Source: Planctomycetota bacterium (GTDB lineage Bacteria; Planctomycetota; Phycisphaerae; WQYP01). From it: a stretch of DNA of 64,000 nt. How positions within the stretch are numbered: the first letter of the stretch is position 1; every line of letters begins with the position of its first letter. The notes beneath the pieces were generated by a model. The model did no database searches. It worked only from the letters and a program-made list of their open reading frames with translations, and was not told the DNA's origin. Both the position numbers and the translations under genes were made by a program. Below, piece after piece: positions 55,339 to 64,000 of the stretch. Location: positions 41,947 through 105,946 of the forward strand of contig JAKAEB010000004.1 of assembly GCA_021818445.1 (NCBI GenBank), written 5' to 3'.

Positions 55339-55408
55339 GCAAAGACGGACAAAAGTTTATAGAACACTGATACATCTGGCACACGGATGCGCCGGACCTT
55401 TAGCATAG

Positions 55409-56260
55409 GTGGAAAAAATATTGACCGGGACCGACAGCCCTGAAACTGGCCAACCATTGGCTCAAACCGCCCCGCCCGAAACGGGCGTCTGGCGGAAGAA
55501 TGTTATCATCCTCACCATTGTCGCCGTGGCTGAAACGTTGCTGCTATGGAATAACGCGGCTTTGGATCGAACACTATGGCTGGCGACACGCTGGCTCATG
55601 GGTGATCAGCAGCCGTATAACTGGAATGCCGTCAAACTCAATCCGCAGGCGCACCCACATGCCCCATGGTGGAGGGTTATCACGCCCCCATTTCATTCGC
55701 AGTTGTATCACCATACCGAATCCACATGGCGGGCTTTACGCGATGTGGGCGTACCGGCGGAAGTAATCTTCATCTGTGTGGTGGTGGCTATTTACAGCCC
55801 GCACCGAATCCGGGCCGCCGGCGTCTTTTTGGGCAGCATACTGGGTGCGGGGGCCGTTTCAGAATTTTTCAAAAGCATATGTGGACGGGTGCGACCCATC
55901 GGCCGCCTGCCCAGCGGTGTGCTCAACGACGGACACAATGTGTGGCAGTGGTTCAGAGGGTTGCACACGCAGCACGATTTGAGCTTTCCCAGTGGACACG
56001 CCTGTGTGGCATTTGCCATGGCCGCGGCGCTGACGTATCTATCTCCCCGTGGACGCTGGCTGTTTTTAACCGTTGCCTGGCTCACCAGCATATCGCGGGT
56101 GGTGATGCAGGCGCATTTTTATTCCGACATTATTTTTGGCGGCACCATCGGATGGTTTTGTGGTTTTGGATGCGCCATGTGGGTGGGCGAGCGGCTCAAG
56201 GTGCCACAGGCTCGGCTGCCGGTGTCGCCGGAACCGCAAACGACCGCCGCTTTGACATGA
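55409..56260 (+). CDS. PAP2-family membrane phosphatase
   Basis: A 283-residue membrane protein with five or six helices. The three phosphatidic acid phosphatase signatures are present: KSICGRVRP (KX6RP), the central PSGH, and SRVVMQAHFYSD (SRX5HX3D). Family members hydrolyse lipid phosphates such as phosphatidate or undecaprenyl pyrophosphate, or act on lipid A. The extra loop between motifs 1 and 2 (about 40 residues) resembles lipid A 1-phosphatase-like proteins, but that is not decisive. The GTG at 55409 is the ORF start. Its 3' end overlaps the convergent MFS gene by 65 bp. Confidence 0.9.
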   Translation: MEKILTGTDSPETGQPLAQTAPPETGVWRKNVIILTIVAVAETLLLWNNAALDRTLWLATRWLMGDQQPYNWNAVKLNPQAHPHAPWWRVITPPFHSQLYHHTESTWRALRDVGVPAEVIFICVVVAIYSPHRIRAAGVFLGSILGAGAVSEFFKSICGRVRPIGRLPSGVLNDGHNVWQWFRGLHTQHDLSFPSGHACVAFAMAAALTYLSPRGRWLFLTVAWLTSISRVVMQAHFYSDIIFGGTIGWFCGFGCAMWVGERLKVPQARLPVSPEPQTTAALT

Positions 56261-57569
56261 CCACCAAGGCCACGACAAAGCACAGTGACGCCGAAACGTA
56301 ATAAACCGAAGCGGGGAATAGGTATTCAAAGAGTATACCGGCCAGAATCGGACCGGTAGCGCGGGCCAAACTGGCCATCCCCTGATTGGCACCCAAAATT
56401 TCACCCTGTTCGTCTGCGCTGCAGTGCCGCGAAATCAAACTCTGAATGCTCGGGTTGTACAGGCCGCCGCCAATGGCCAGACACACGCCGCCGGCCAAAA
56501 AGCCGGTCCATGCCCAGGCCCAATGAATGGGCAGGCCAATCAGCAGCAGACCGGCGGTGATAAACAGCGGCCCGGCAATGGCCAACTTCCACTCACCAAA
56601 GCGTTTGGTCAGCCGCTTGATCAGCCCCCCCTGCACGATCACGATCACAATGCCGATGGCACCGAACAAAAACCCCGAAGCGGCGCTGGCGTTGCTGTCC
56701 TGCTTTTTGCGAAAGGCTTCCAGATGGGTGGCGGCGGATGAGCCGGATATGGCGGCAACGCGGCCGGTTGATGGCCTGGCATTGCCCCCCGCACCACCAA
56801 CGACGGCGGCTTTTGTCGGCGTAAGCGGATAGAGTCGATGCTGAATGAGCAGGCTCAGCGTTTGCTCCATACCGGCAAATGCGAACCCGTTGACAAAAAA
56901 CAGAATAATCAGCATGCCCACCACCGGGCGTTTGAGGGCGTGTTCCAAACCGCGAACGCTGAAACGACGCTGAGCTGCGGCATTGTCGGTGGCCAGATTT
57001 CGGCTTTCTGCCAATCGCGTAATGGTCATCGTCAGGGCGACCGCACTGAACAGCACGGCGGCGAGCGGCACATACTCGAGGCCCAGGAATTTACTCACGG
57101 TACCACCAATCAGCGGGCCAAACATGAAACCCAGGCCGAACGCGGCACCGATGACGCCAAAGCCCTTGGCGCGGTTCTCGGGCGTGGTGATGTCGGCGAT
57201 GTAGGCGCTGGCGGTGGACAGATTGCCTCCAGTTATGCCATCAATCACACGTGATACAAATATCAGGATGATGCCGAGGGCCGAGGTGCGGAAAAAGATG
57301 CTCGCAAACAGCATCAGGTAGCCGATGATGGTGCCGATCTGACTGATGATCAGCACGGGGCGACGGCCCACCCGGTCGGACCAGCGGCCGAGCACGGGTG
57401 CGAAGATGAACTGGCAGAGCGAATAGGTTACGCCGATAAGGGTGAGATAGAAATAATTATTAATTCCGTATTGCTGCCCGTAAAGCTGCAGGTTGGGCAG
57501 CACAATGCCGAACCCGACAAGATCAACGAACACAATCAGAAATATGGTCAGCATGCTGGCTTTTTTCAT
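56196..57569 (-). CDS. MFS transporter, TetA-like drug-proton antiporter family
   Basis: A 457-residue major facilitator with 12 predicted helices. The conserved loop 2-3 motif is GRWSDRVGRRPVL, and the N-terminal FVDLVGFGIVLPNL and RVIDGITGGNLSTASAYIADIT match TetA/YfkF-type antiporters. A central cytoplasmic loop of about 60 residues (Gly/Ala/Ser-rich, GGAGGNARPSTGR...) is longer than usual. The substrate is unknown. The ATG at 57569 has GAGGTTGGG upstream; 57581 is an alternative. Confidence 0.9.
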   Translation of the reverse strand: MKKASMLTIFLIVFVDLVGFGIVLPNLQLYGQQYGINNYFYLTLIGVTYSLCQFIFAPVLGRWSDRVGRRPVLIISQIGTIIGYLMLFASIFFRTSALGIILIFVSRVIDGITGGNLSTASAYIADITTPENRAKGFGVIGAAFGLGFMFGPLIGGTVSKFLGLEYVPLAAVLFSAVALTMTITRLAESRNLATDNAAAQRRFSVRGLEHALKRPVVGMLIILFFVNGFAFAGMEQTLSLLIQHRLYPLTPTKAAVVGGAGGNARPSTGRVAAISGSSAATHLEAFRKKQDSNASAASGFLFGAIGIVIVIVQGGLIKRLTKRFGEWKLAIAGPLFITAGLLLIGLPIHWAWAWTGFLAGGVCLAIGGGLYNPSIQSLISRHCSADEQGEILGANQGMASLARATGPILAGILFEYLFPASVYYVSASLCFVVALVVMSKRRSFAVPATPAAEPVAP

Positions 57570-57683
57570 TCCCAACCTCATATACGGTCAAAGACGTCAT
57601 TTCACGCGGGCGCACAGCCAAATGGCGGGCCAAAACCACTGCTACGATACAGCCACGGCGCATGTTCGCGCCCGGCGTTCGCA

Positions 57684-58928
57684 TTACGGCACCGATAGCG
57701 CCGCAAACACATCGGCAAAAATGGTATCCGAAATTGCAATACCTGCATCGGTCAGCACCATTAGCCCACGGCTTGCCCCCAGGCCATCGAGCATGCCGTG
57801 ATTTTGATATTTTTGTATTACGCCCGCAAGCTTATCCCCCGCCGGCAGCCCGGTGCGTGCTTCAAAGCCCGCCAGATCAACTCCTGATGCCAGACGCAAT
57901 TGCAGGACGGCGAGTTCAGCCGCGCGGATGGGCGGTGAAAGCTGTTCCATTTCCACCAGCGGCAGGCGGCCGTTCAGCATGGCATCACAAAAGCGCTGCA
58001 GACTGCTGACATATTTCCAGCGGACACCGTCGCAATGCCCCGATGCGGAAACACCCCATGCCACATGGTTGCGGGCATTCCAGTAATGCAGATTGTGACG
58101 GCAGGCGTGGCCGGGTTTGGCCCAGTTGGATATCTCATAGCGTTCATACCCGGCGCGGCGCAGGTGCTCCGCCACCATGCGCATCATCTCGAGTTCCAAC
58201 TCTTCATCCGTGCGCTTTACCAGGCCGCGCTGGGCACGGGCGGTCATGGGTGTGTTAGGCTCGTACATTAACCCATAGCAGGATAGATGGGGCGTACCCA
58301 ATGCCACCGCCCGAGAGAGATTTTCAGTAAGGGATTCCAGCGTCTGCCCCGGAATAGCATAGATCAGGTCGATATTCAGGTTCGTTATGCCCGCCTGCCG
58401 GGCCAATGTCAGCGCACGCTCGACACTCTGCGGGTCATGGTCACGATTCAGCATGACCAGTTCAGATTTTTGAAAACTTTGTGCCCCAAAACTGAGCCGG
58501 TTAACCCCCGCATCCGCAAGCACGGCGGCACGCTGAGCGTCAAACGTGTTTGGATTGGATTCCACCGTGAATTCGGTCAGATGGGATAAATTACAGTACC
58601 GGGCAATCATTTGCATCAAACGCTGCAGAAATGGCGGCGGAAGCAAGGTCGGCGTACCGCCACCGATAAAAATTGTATCGGGGGCAATGGGGCCGAAAAA
58701 ACCGACCTCTTGCTGCATCTGCCACTCAAGTGCACCCAGATAACTGCCAAACTTATCCTGATGGCCGGCCAGCGAGTAAAAGTCGCAATAATCACATTTA
58801 TACGTGCAAAAAGGGATGTGAATGTACAATGCCGAAAATGCGTTGCCGGTCCCGCGCAACTCGGTCGGCCAGTCGCGGTAATTGGGCATTGGTGGGGCAT
58901 GTGGCAGCGAGATGGAAGCGGTTGGCAT
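57684..58928 (-). CDS. hemW: Radical SAM protein HemW (HemN-like)
   Basis: A 414-residue radical SAM protein. The [4Fe-4S]-binding CxxxCxxC is CTYKCDYC (Cys41, Cys45, Cys48), followed by DF and not the extra Cys seen in true coproporphyrinogen dehydrogenase HemN. GGGTPTLL and ESNPNTF are the SAM-contact segments, and the C-terminal HemN domain includes YEISNWAKPGHACRHNLHYW. HemW is a heme chaperone rather than an oxidase. The ATG at 58928 has GGGAAAG upstream; the ORF start at 59018 is not supported. It is divergent from the FHA gene. Confidence 0.92.
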   Translation of the reverse strand: MPTASISLPHAPPMPNYRDWPTELRGTGNAFSALYIHIPFCTYKCDYCDFYSLAGHQDKFGSYLGALEWQMQQEVGFFGPIAPDTIFIGGGTPTLLPPPFLQRLMQMIARYCNLSHLTEFTVESNPNTFDAQRAAVLADAGVNRLSFGAQSFQKSELVMLNRDHDPQSVERALTLARQAGITNLNIDLIYAIPGQTLESLTENLSRAVALGTPHLSCYGLMYEPNTPMTARAQRGLVKRTDEELELEMMRMVAEHLRRAGYERYEISNWAKPGHACRHNLHYWNARNHVAWGVSASGHCDGVRWKYVSSLQRFCDAMLNGRLPLVEMEQLSPPIRAAELAVLQLRLASGVDLAGFEARTGLPAGDKLAGVIQKYQNHGMLDGLGASRGLMVLTDAGIAISDTIFADVFAALSVP

Positions 58929-59020
58929 AAAAAACTTTCCCTTACGCGGGTTATGATATACGATACAGGGGGATAGCGAGAAGTTTTGTTGGCCGTGTTT
59001 TCTAGTGCGGAGGTACACCG

Positions 59021-59524
59021 ATGGAAATTACCCTCGTAATTTTCAAGGAGGACGGGCAGAGAAGAGAGTTTATGCTTCACAAGCGAATCACTACGGTCGG
59101 TCGTGGTGAGGATTGCGATCTGCAGATACCATTGCCAACGGTTTCGCGAAAGCATTGCCTTATTGAGGTGCAGGATAACAACCCCGTCGTGGTTGATCTG
59201 GAAAGTTCCAATGGAACTTATTGCAACAATCAGCGTGTCACAACGGCGCAGCCATTGCTGCCCGGCGATTTAATACGCGTGGGGCCGGTGAGTTTTACGG
59301 TTTTAATTGACGGTGAACCAACCCAGATTAAACCGGTGCGCACCATTCTGGGCGATCAGGGCGTCGAACCGGTAAGCACATCGAAACCACCGGTGTCGGA
59401 TCACCAGACTGTCGATGTGGAAAATGAACCGGCTCAAAACAGGCCACCCCCGCACCCGCAACCGGAAGAGGATGACCCGATCGCCGCGCTGGAGCGTTTA
59501 TCGCGTGAGCACGACGACCCATAG
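59021..59524 (+). CDS. FHA-domain protein
   Basis: A 167-residue protein with one forkhead-associated domain in its first 100 residues: TTVGRGEDCDLQIP, VSRKHCLI and SSNGTYCNNQRV are the phosphothreonine-binding loops. The rest is a Pro/Glu/Asp-rich, probably disordered tail. FHA proteins bind phospho-Thr peptides made by Ser/Thr kinases; none is encoded here. The ATG at 59021 has GGAGG seven bases upstream. Repeat array C begins about 120 bp after its stop. Confidence 0.93.
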   Translation: MEITLVIFKEDGQRREFMLHKRITTVGRGEDCDLQIPLPTVSRKHCLIEVQDNNPVVVDLESSNGTYCNNQRVTTAQPLLPGDLIRVGPVSFTVLIDGEPTQIKPVRTILGDQGVEPVSTSKPPVSDHQTVDVENEPAQNRPPPHPQPEEDDPIAALERLSREHDDP

Positions 59525-59641
59525 CCGACGCATAATCCTTTCAGATCGTGACATCTTCTGTCAGTCGGGAAATCGGCCACATCGCTTTTAATAAATGATG
59601 TCGCATATTTAGTGCCCTTGACGGTGAAGAAAACGATTCTG

Positions 59642-60866
59642 CACCGCCGAGCGCCAGGAAAGTAAAGACCGGCCAATCTGATTATTTCGTATTTTTTTCA
59701 TTGCCTCCGCGGCTCTGTGGCTCTGTGCGAGATCGTAACTCTTCTCTGTGGGAGTTAAGGTATCATGCCGTTGGCATGATGAAAGTTGCTTTTTTAGCGC
59801 ACAGAGAAAAGAGCCACAGAGGTTATATCACCGGAGTATTCACACTAAATTGGCCCAATCACGACAATTGCGCAGGTCCGTAGCCAATATGCTTGGCGTC
59901 TCTTGGCGTCCTCCGCGATCTTTGCGGTGAATCAGGTTAACTGTTTGCACCGCCGAGAGCGCCAAGAACGCAAAGACCGGCCAATCTGAGTATTTCATAT
60001 TTTCTTAATCGTCTCTGCGTGTCGGTGTCTCTGCGCGAGATCGTAACTCTTCTCTGTGCGAGTTAAGGCTTCATGCCGATGGCATGATGAACGTTGCTTT
60101 TTTTTGCGCACAGAGAAAAGAGCCACAGAGGTTATATCACCGGATCATTCGCACCATATTGGCCAAATCACGACAATTGGGCATGTCCGTAGCCAATATG
60201 CTCGGCGTCTCTTGGCGTCCTCCGCGCTCTTTGCGGTGAATCAGGTTAACTGTTTGCACCGCCAAGAGCGCCAAGAGCGCGAAGACCGGCCAATCTGAGT
60301 ATTTCGTATTTTTTTAGTTCTCTCCGTGGCTCCGCGGCTCTGCGCGAGGTCGTAACGCTTCTCTTTGCGAGTTAATGTTTCATGCCGCTGGCATGATGAT
60401 GTTTGTTTTTTTTGGCGCGCAGAGAAAAGGAGACACAGAGGTTGTGGCACTGGATCAATCTCGCGATTTTGGCCGCATCACGACAATTGGGCATGTCCGT
60501 AGCCAATATGCTTGGCGTCTCTTGGCGTCCTCCGCGATCTTTGCGGTGAATCAAAGTAACTATTGGCACCGCCGAGAGCGCCAAGAACGCAAAGACCGGC
60601 CAATCTGAGTATTTCGCATTTTTTTCATTGCCTCCGCGCGAGATCGTAACTCTTCTCTGTGCGAGTTAAGGTATCATGCCGCTGGCATGATGATGTTTGT
60701 TTTTTTTGGCGCACAGAGAAAAGGAGCCACAGAGGTTGTGGCATTGGATCAATCTCGCGATTTTGGCCGCGTCACGCCAATTGGGCAAGCCCATATCCAA
60801 TATGCTCGGCGTCTCTTGGCGTCCTCCACGCTCTTTGCGGTGAATCAGGGTAACTGTTTGCACCGC
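59642..60866 (+). repeat. Tandem array C of ~308-bp repeat, four units
   Basis: Units start at CACCGCC (59642, 59948, 60257, 60567) and the array ends at CACCGC (60861), a few bases from the cupredoxin stop codon. Palindromes at 59763, 60071, 60380 and 60674 have centres T, A, C and C. The fourth unit is about 15 bp shorter in the GGCTCTGTGCG region. Units C1-C2 and C3-C4 carry two different internal segments. ORFs of 60-81 codons inside are not supported as genes. Confidence 0.92.
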
Positions 60867-60873
60867 GCTACCA

Positions 60874-61419
60874 TCAACCGCCGAAATAATTGGATAATAT
60901 CTGTTTGTGGCTGGTGGGCGGGTTTTGGCTAAGCAGTGCCTTGTCGGTGGTAACCACAATCAGCCCTGCCATGGAACCGGGAAAGCCATGCACACCGGGG
61001 CGGTGGGCTGGCTGGACCGAGCCATCATAAATTTTTGCCAAAATGGCGTGCACCGGGCAGTAATAATAGTAAAAGCCGGGGTGTTTGAATTTCACCTCAT
61101 AATAGTCAATCTTACCTTTGGGGCCGGTCGTGCCCTGTACCACGCCCTTCATGTAATGGGTTAGTTTGCCATTGAGTGGGTTGTAGCTGTCAATCATATG
61201 CATACCGGTATCTTCATTAACAAACACCACCGGCTCTCCGGGTTTAACCGCCACGACCGACTCGACAAAAGCGTTGGCACCATCCATGTGCACAAAGATG
61301 GCAGAGGGGCCGAACTTTTTCGGGGCGGCACCCGATTGGGGCGACAGCCAGACCAGCAGCCCTACCACAATCGCCGCCACAACCGCCAGAATCATGGGTG
61401 AATTTTTGGGTGTTTCCAT
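60874..61419 (-). CDS. Membrane-anchored cupredoxin-like protein
   Basis: A 181-residue protein with an N-terminal anchor or signal helix (PMILAVVAAIVVGLLVWL) and a cupredoxin-type beta sandwich. VVFVNEDTGMHMID supplies the first His ligand, and YYYYCPVHAIL supplies Cys and His in the CxxH spacing. No Met follows at the usual place, so the copper site may not be a classical blue type 1 site; a Gly/His-rich stretch (AHRPGVHGFPGSM) follows. It probably carries electrons or binds copper in the periplasm. The start is the ATG at 61419 with AGGA upstream. The stop codon abuts repeat array C. Confidence 0.8.
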   Translation of the reverse strand: METPKNSPMILAVVAAIVVGLLVWLSPQSGAAPKKFGPSAIFVHMDGANAFVESVVAVKPGEPVVFVNEDTGMHMIDSYNPLNGKLTHYMKGVVQGTTGPKGKIDYYEVKFKHPGFYYYYCPVHAILAKIYDGSVQPAHRPGVHGFPGSMAGLIVVTTDKALLSQNPPTSHKQILSNYFGG

Positions 61420-61566
61420 AGGTATTGAATTCCTTTCGATATTGTCATAACTCCACATGCCAGTAACGGCACCCGTTCATGGCCGCAGTCAGGCCAGCCA
61501 TCATCTCTACGACCAAAGGGCGTCTGATGTTTGAATGATACCTGCCAAGCGGCGGCGGGTATGGAT

Positions 61567-63102
61567 TCAGACCACCGCCAAGTCGGCATTTTGCAGCGCG
61601 GCAGCTTCCCGAATTTGTCTTCGCGAAAGCCACCATGCGTATATGGAACTGCCGCCCACATAAAAATAGCCGGTCATAAAGATGAACATAAACGGCACAC
61701 AACTGACATCGCGATCCAGGTAAAGGGCGGCGGCAATACAGGCAAGCAGGTAAAATCCCAGGGCCAGTTCGGCGGCCGGCAGCCAGGTGGTGCGATGCTT
61801 AAACGCGGAAGCCCGCCTTTTCCAAGCCTGCCCCGATTCGGCACCACTGACGCCATATTTGGGCGTGCGAATGAACTCGCTTTGATGCCCAAAAAGCCCC
61901 TCCAGTACCGCCACCGCGTTGGCCAGGCTGATCCCCATGCCCACGGCCATCAGCAGCGGCACCATCAGTATGCCGACGATGATATTTTCGCCCAGTTCCC
62001 GCTGGGCCACCACGTAAAACGTACCAGCGGAAAAGGTTAACAGCCCGAATAACCCCATCAAAGCCCACTGCCCAAAGATGGAGTGCACATCGAGCAGGTT
62101 TTGGCTGGTGAGCAGAAACGCGGGAAAAATTAAAATTGACAGCAGAACCGCCAATGGATAAACAATGCCCGAGGCGAGATGAAAGAACGATTCAACCTTC
62201 ACCCGCATGGGCAAATTGCCCCTGAGTATTCCGGGCAGGACTTTCAACGCCGTCTGAACGCTGCCTTTGGTCCAACGGTGCTGTTGCTGCTTGAAGGAGA
62301 CAATTTCCGGGGGCAACTCCGCCGGTGAAACGATTTCCGGCAGAAAGACCATCTTCCAGCCCAGTGCCTGGGCGCGGTACGATAAATCCATATCTTCCGT
62401 AAGGGTGTCATGCTGCCACCCGCCGGCCTCTTCAATCGCCTTTTTCCGCCAGATGCCGCCGGTGCCGTTAAAATTCATAAATCGGCCGGTGCGATTGCGG
62501 GCCGTGTGCTCGATGACAAAATGGCCATCCAAAAAAACGGCCTGGCAGCGCGTCAGCCACGAGTGCCGCCGGTTCAAGTGGCCCCAGCGGGTTTGTACAC
62601 ACCCCACGTCAGGGTTGGTGAAATGATGGATCACATTACGGAGCATATCGGGTTGCGGAATAAAATCGGCATCAAAAATGGCAATGAATTCCCCCCGCGC
62701 CAAAGCTAACCCATCTGCCAATGCCCCAGCCTTGAAACCGGTTCGCACCGTGCGATGGATATATCTGACGGGGTGGCCTTCCGCCTCCAGCGTTTCGCAT
62801 ATGGAGCGGCAAATATCGGCAGATTCGTCGGTGGAGTCGTCGAGTACCTGAATTTCCAGCAGGTGGCGGGGATAGTCGATGGCGCAGGCAGCGCGAATTA
62901 CCCGCTCGGCCACATACCGCTCGTTGTACATGGGCAACTGCACAGTGACGCGGGGTAAAAATTCAAATTTTCGGGGATGGGGAACGTTTTGCGACTGACT
63001 GCGATAAAAAAGAAACACCTGCCAATAGCGATGCAGGCCGAACACCGTCAGCCCCAGCATGCAGAGGAGATAGCCAATTTGCGGGATCAGCGTCATGTGC
63101 AT
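61567..63102 (-). CDS. Cellulose-synthase-like family 2 glycosyltransferase
   Basis: A 511-residue processive-type GT2 enzyme. One N-terminal helix precedes the GT-A domain, with VQLPMYNERYVAERV, the UDP-binding LDDSTDES, the metal-binding DAD (IFDADFIP), the acceptor TED (LTEDMDLSYRA) and the QxxRW motif as QQQHRW. Four to six membrane helices follow, as in CslA/glucomannan synthase and related bacterial enzymes. It likely makes or extends a cell-surface polysaccharide; the sugar is unknown. It is on the same strand as the cupredoxin, 148 bp upstream of it. Confidence 0.93.
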   Translation of the reverse strand: MHMTLIPQIGYLLCMLGLTVFGLHRYWQVFLFYRSQSQNVPHPRKFEFLPRVTVQLPMYNERYVAERVIRAACAIDYPRHLLEIQVLDDSTDESADICRSICETLEAEGHPVRYIHRTVRTGFKAGALADGLALARGEFIAIFDADFIPQPDMLRNVIHHFTNPDVGCVQTRWGHLNRRHSWLTRCQAVFLDGHFVIEHTARNRTGRFMNFNGTGGIWRKKAIEEAGGWQHDTLTEDMDLSYRAQALGWKMVFLPEIVSPAELPPEIVSFKQQQHRWTKGSVQTALKVLPGILRGNLPMRVKVESFFHLASGIVYPLAVLLSILIFPAFLLTSQNLLDVHSIFGQWALMGLFGLLTFSAGTFYVVAQRELGENIIVGILMVPLLMAVGMGISLANAVAVLEGLFGHQSEFIRTPKYGVSGAESGQAWKRRASAFKHRTTWLPAAELALGFYLLACIAAALYLDRDVSCVPFMFIFMTGYFYVGGSSIYAWWLSRRQIREAAALQNADLAVV

Positions 63103-63334
63103 GTGTCAAAAAACCCTTTGCACCCCGTATCCAATGCGCAACGCACGCCCAACTGACCGGTAAATCGAATCGATTGAAGCCCCGACGCGGCACTCCACAA
63201 ATGGTAGCATAAAGGGATGCAGGCCGCATTGCAATGAAATGGCCGCAGTGCCGCTGTCATTTTTATAGACGCGCGGTTCATCGCGGCCCGGTACATGTAC
63301 CGATGCCAGCGCGGTAAATGCCACCGCGCAGGCG

Positions 63335-63359
63335 CGCCGGGACAAGCCCGGCGGCTAAA
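63335..63359 (+). repeat. Short extragenic hairpin repeat (GCTAAA type)
   Basis: CGCCGGG-ACAAG-CCCGGCG followed by GCTAAA; the same sequence occurs inverted at 45683-45706. Confidence 0.6.
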
Positions 63360-63404
63360 TGGCGGCATCGCCATATTGACCATTTTAACTGCTAACTTTG
63401 CGAA

Positions 63405-64000
63405 TCTCGCGGTGAATCAGGTTAACTATTTGCACCGCCGGGAGCGCGAAGAACGCGAAGACCGGCCAATCTGATTATTCGTCTTTTTTTAATTTTCTCT
63501 GTGTCTTTTTGGCTCTGCACGAGATCGTAACGCTTCTCTTTGCGAGTTAAGGTATCATGCCGATGGCATGATGAAAGTTGCTTTTTTAGCGCGCAGAGAA
63601 TAAGGAGCCACAGAGGTTGTGGCATTGGATCAATCTCGCGATTTTGGCCGCGTCATGATAATTGGGCAGGCCCATATCCAATATGCTCGGCGTCTCTTGG
63701 CGTCCTCCGCGCTTTGCGGTGAATCAGGGTAACTATTTGCACCGCCGGGAGCGCGAAGACCGGCCAATCTGATTATTCGTCTTTTTTTAATTTTCTCTGG
63801 GTCTTTTTGGCTCTGCGCGAGATCGTAACTCTTCTCTTTGCGAGTTAAGGTATCATGCCGTTGGCATGATGAAAGTTGTTTTTTTAGCGCACAGAGAAAA
63901 GGAGCCACAGGGGTTGTTTCACTGGATCAATCTCGCGATTTTGGCCGCGTCATGATAATTAGGCAGGCCCATATCCAATATGCTCGGCGTCTCTTGGCGT
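63405..64000 (+). repeat. Tandem array D of ~308-bp repeat, two units, continues past window
   Basis: Units begin at CACCGCC (63433, 63740), with palindromes at 63555 (centre A) and 63853 (centre T). The internal segment is the ATCAATCTCGCGATTTTGG type shared with C3 and C4. The second unit runs off the end of the window, so the array length is unknown. Confidence 0.9.

Noticed and set aside
59642-64000. CRISPR array
   Set aside because: The repeats are ~308 bp long with no short direct repeats and spacers, and no cas genes are present.

Overview
The window looks like chromosome from a Gram-negative, planctomycete-like bacterium, most plausibly Phycisphaerae. This is inferred from gene content, not from any rRNA. 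The signs are two PEP-CTERM-anchored exported proteins, lipid A and Kdo genes (lpxB, a Kdo hydroxylase), a peptidoglycan elongation module (mrdA-rodA plus a separate mreD), many secreted carbohydrate-active enzymes (GH130, GH51, GH57, a SASA esterase, a beta-helix protein), and many tandem and hairpin repeats between genes. No rRNA, tRNA, CRISPR array or intact prophage was seen.

Layout. 1-3.1 kb: 3' end of a GH130 gene, a SASA-type esterase and a LysR regulator that may be leaderless. 3.2-6.5 kb: mrdA-rodA with overlapping stop and start. 6.5-9.1 kb: two PEP-CTERM genes with similar promoters and about 300-nt leaders. 9.1-12.2 kb: a double-hairpin repeat, a single-domain response regulator, an amidohydrolase and an unknown membrane-anchored protein. 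12.2-13.3 kb: first tandem array of a ~308-bp repeat. 13.3-22 kb: GH51, mreD, GH57, a solitary DNA methyltransferase, cysS, lpxB. 22.4-28.5 kb: a PilZ protein, a 1143-residue protein I cannot assign, an M3 oligoendopeptidase. 28.5-37.3 kb: membrane proteins, a GT39-like transferase, aroK, a PhoR-like kinase, ilvE, a sugar isomerase-like protein and a Kdo hydroxylase. 37.3-45.3 kb: a DUF262/DUF1524 (GmrSD-like) defence candidate, purF, ppk1 and a GGDEF-EAL protein. 45.3-49.9 kb: an inverted single copy of the big repeat, a NUDIX hydrolase, an unknown protein, a choloylglycine-hydrolase-family protein and a beta-helix protein. 49.9-52 kb: a two-gene HK97-type phage remnant (portal and prohead protease). 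52.3-59.5 kb: rho, a zinc-ribbon-like protein, rpsB, PAP2, MFS, hemW, an FHA protein. 59.6-64 kb: two more arrays of the ~308-bp repeat around a cupredoxin and a cellulose-synthase-like GT2.

Most genes are ordinary housekeeping, envelope and carbohydrate genes in short or single-gene units, many of them convergent or divergent. Signalling is represented by c-di-GMP proteins (PilZ, GGDEF-EAL), a histidine kinase, a lone receiver and an FHA protein. Genetic conflict is represented by the GmrSD-like protein, the orphan methyltransferase and the phage remnant.

The most unusual content is: the ~308-bp repeat (10 copies, each with a 17-nt palindrome varying only at its centre, and an exchangeable internal segment); a portal gene broken by an exact 23-bp tandem duplication; the structured PEP-CTERM leaders; the LysR promoter/operator that points to a leaderless mRNA; and the unassigned 1143-residue protein. 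I did not find a clearly new multi-gene system.
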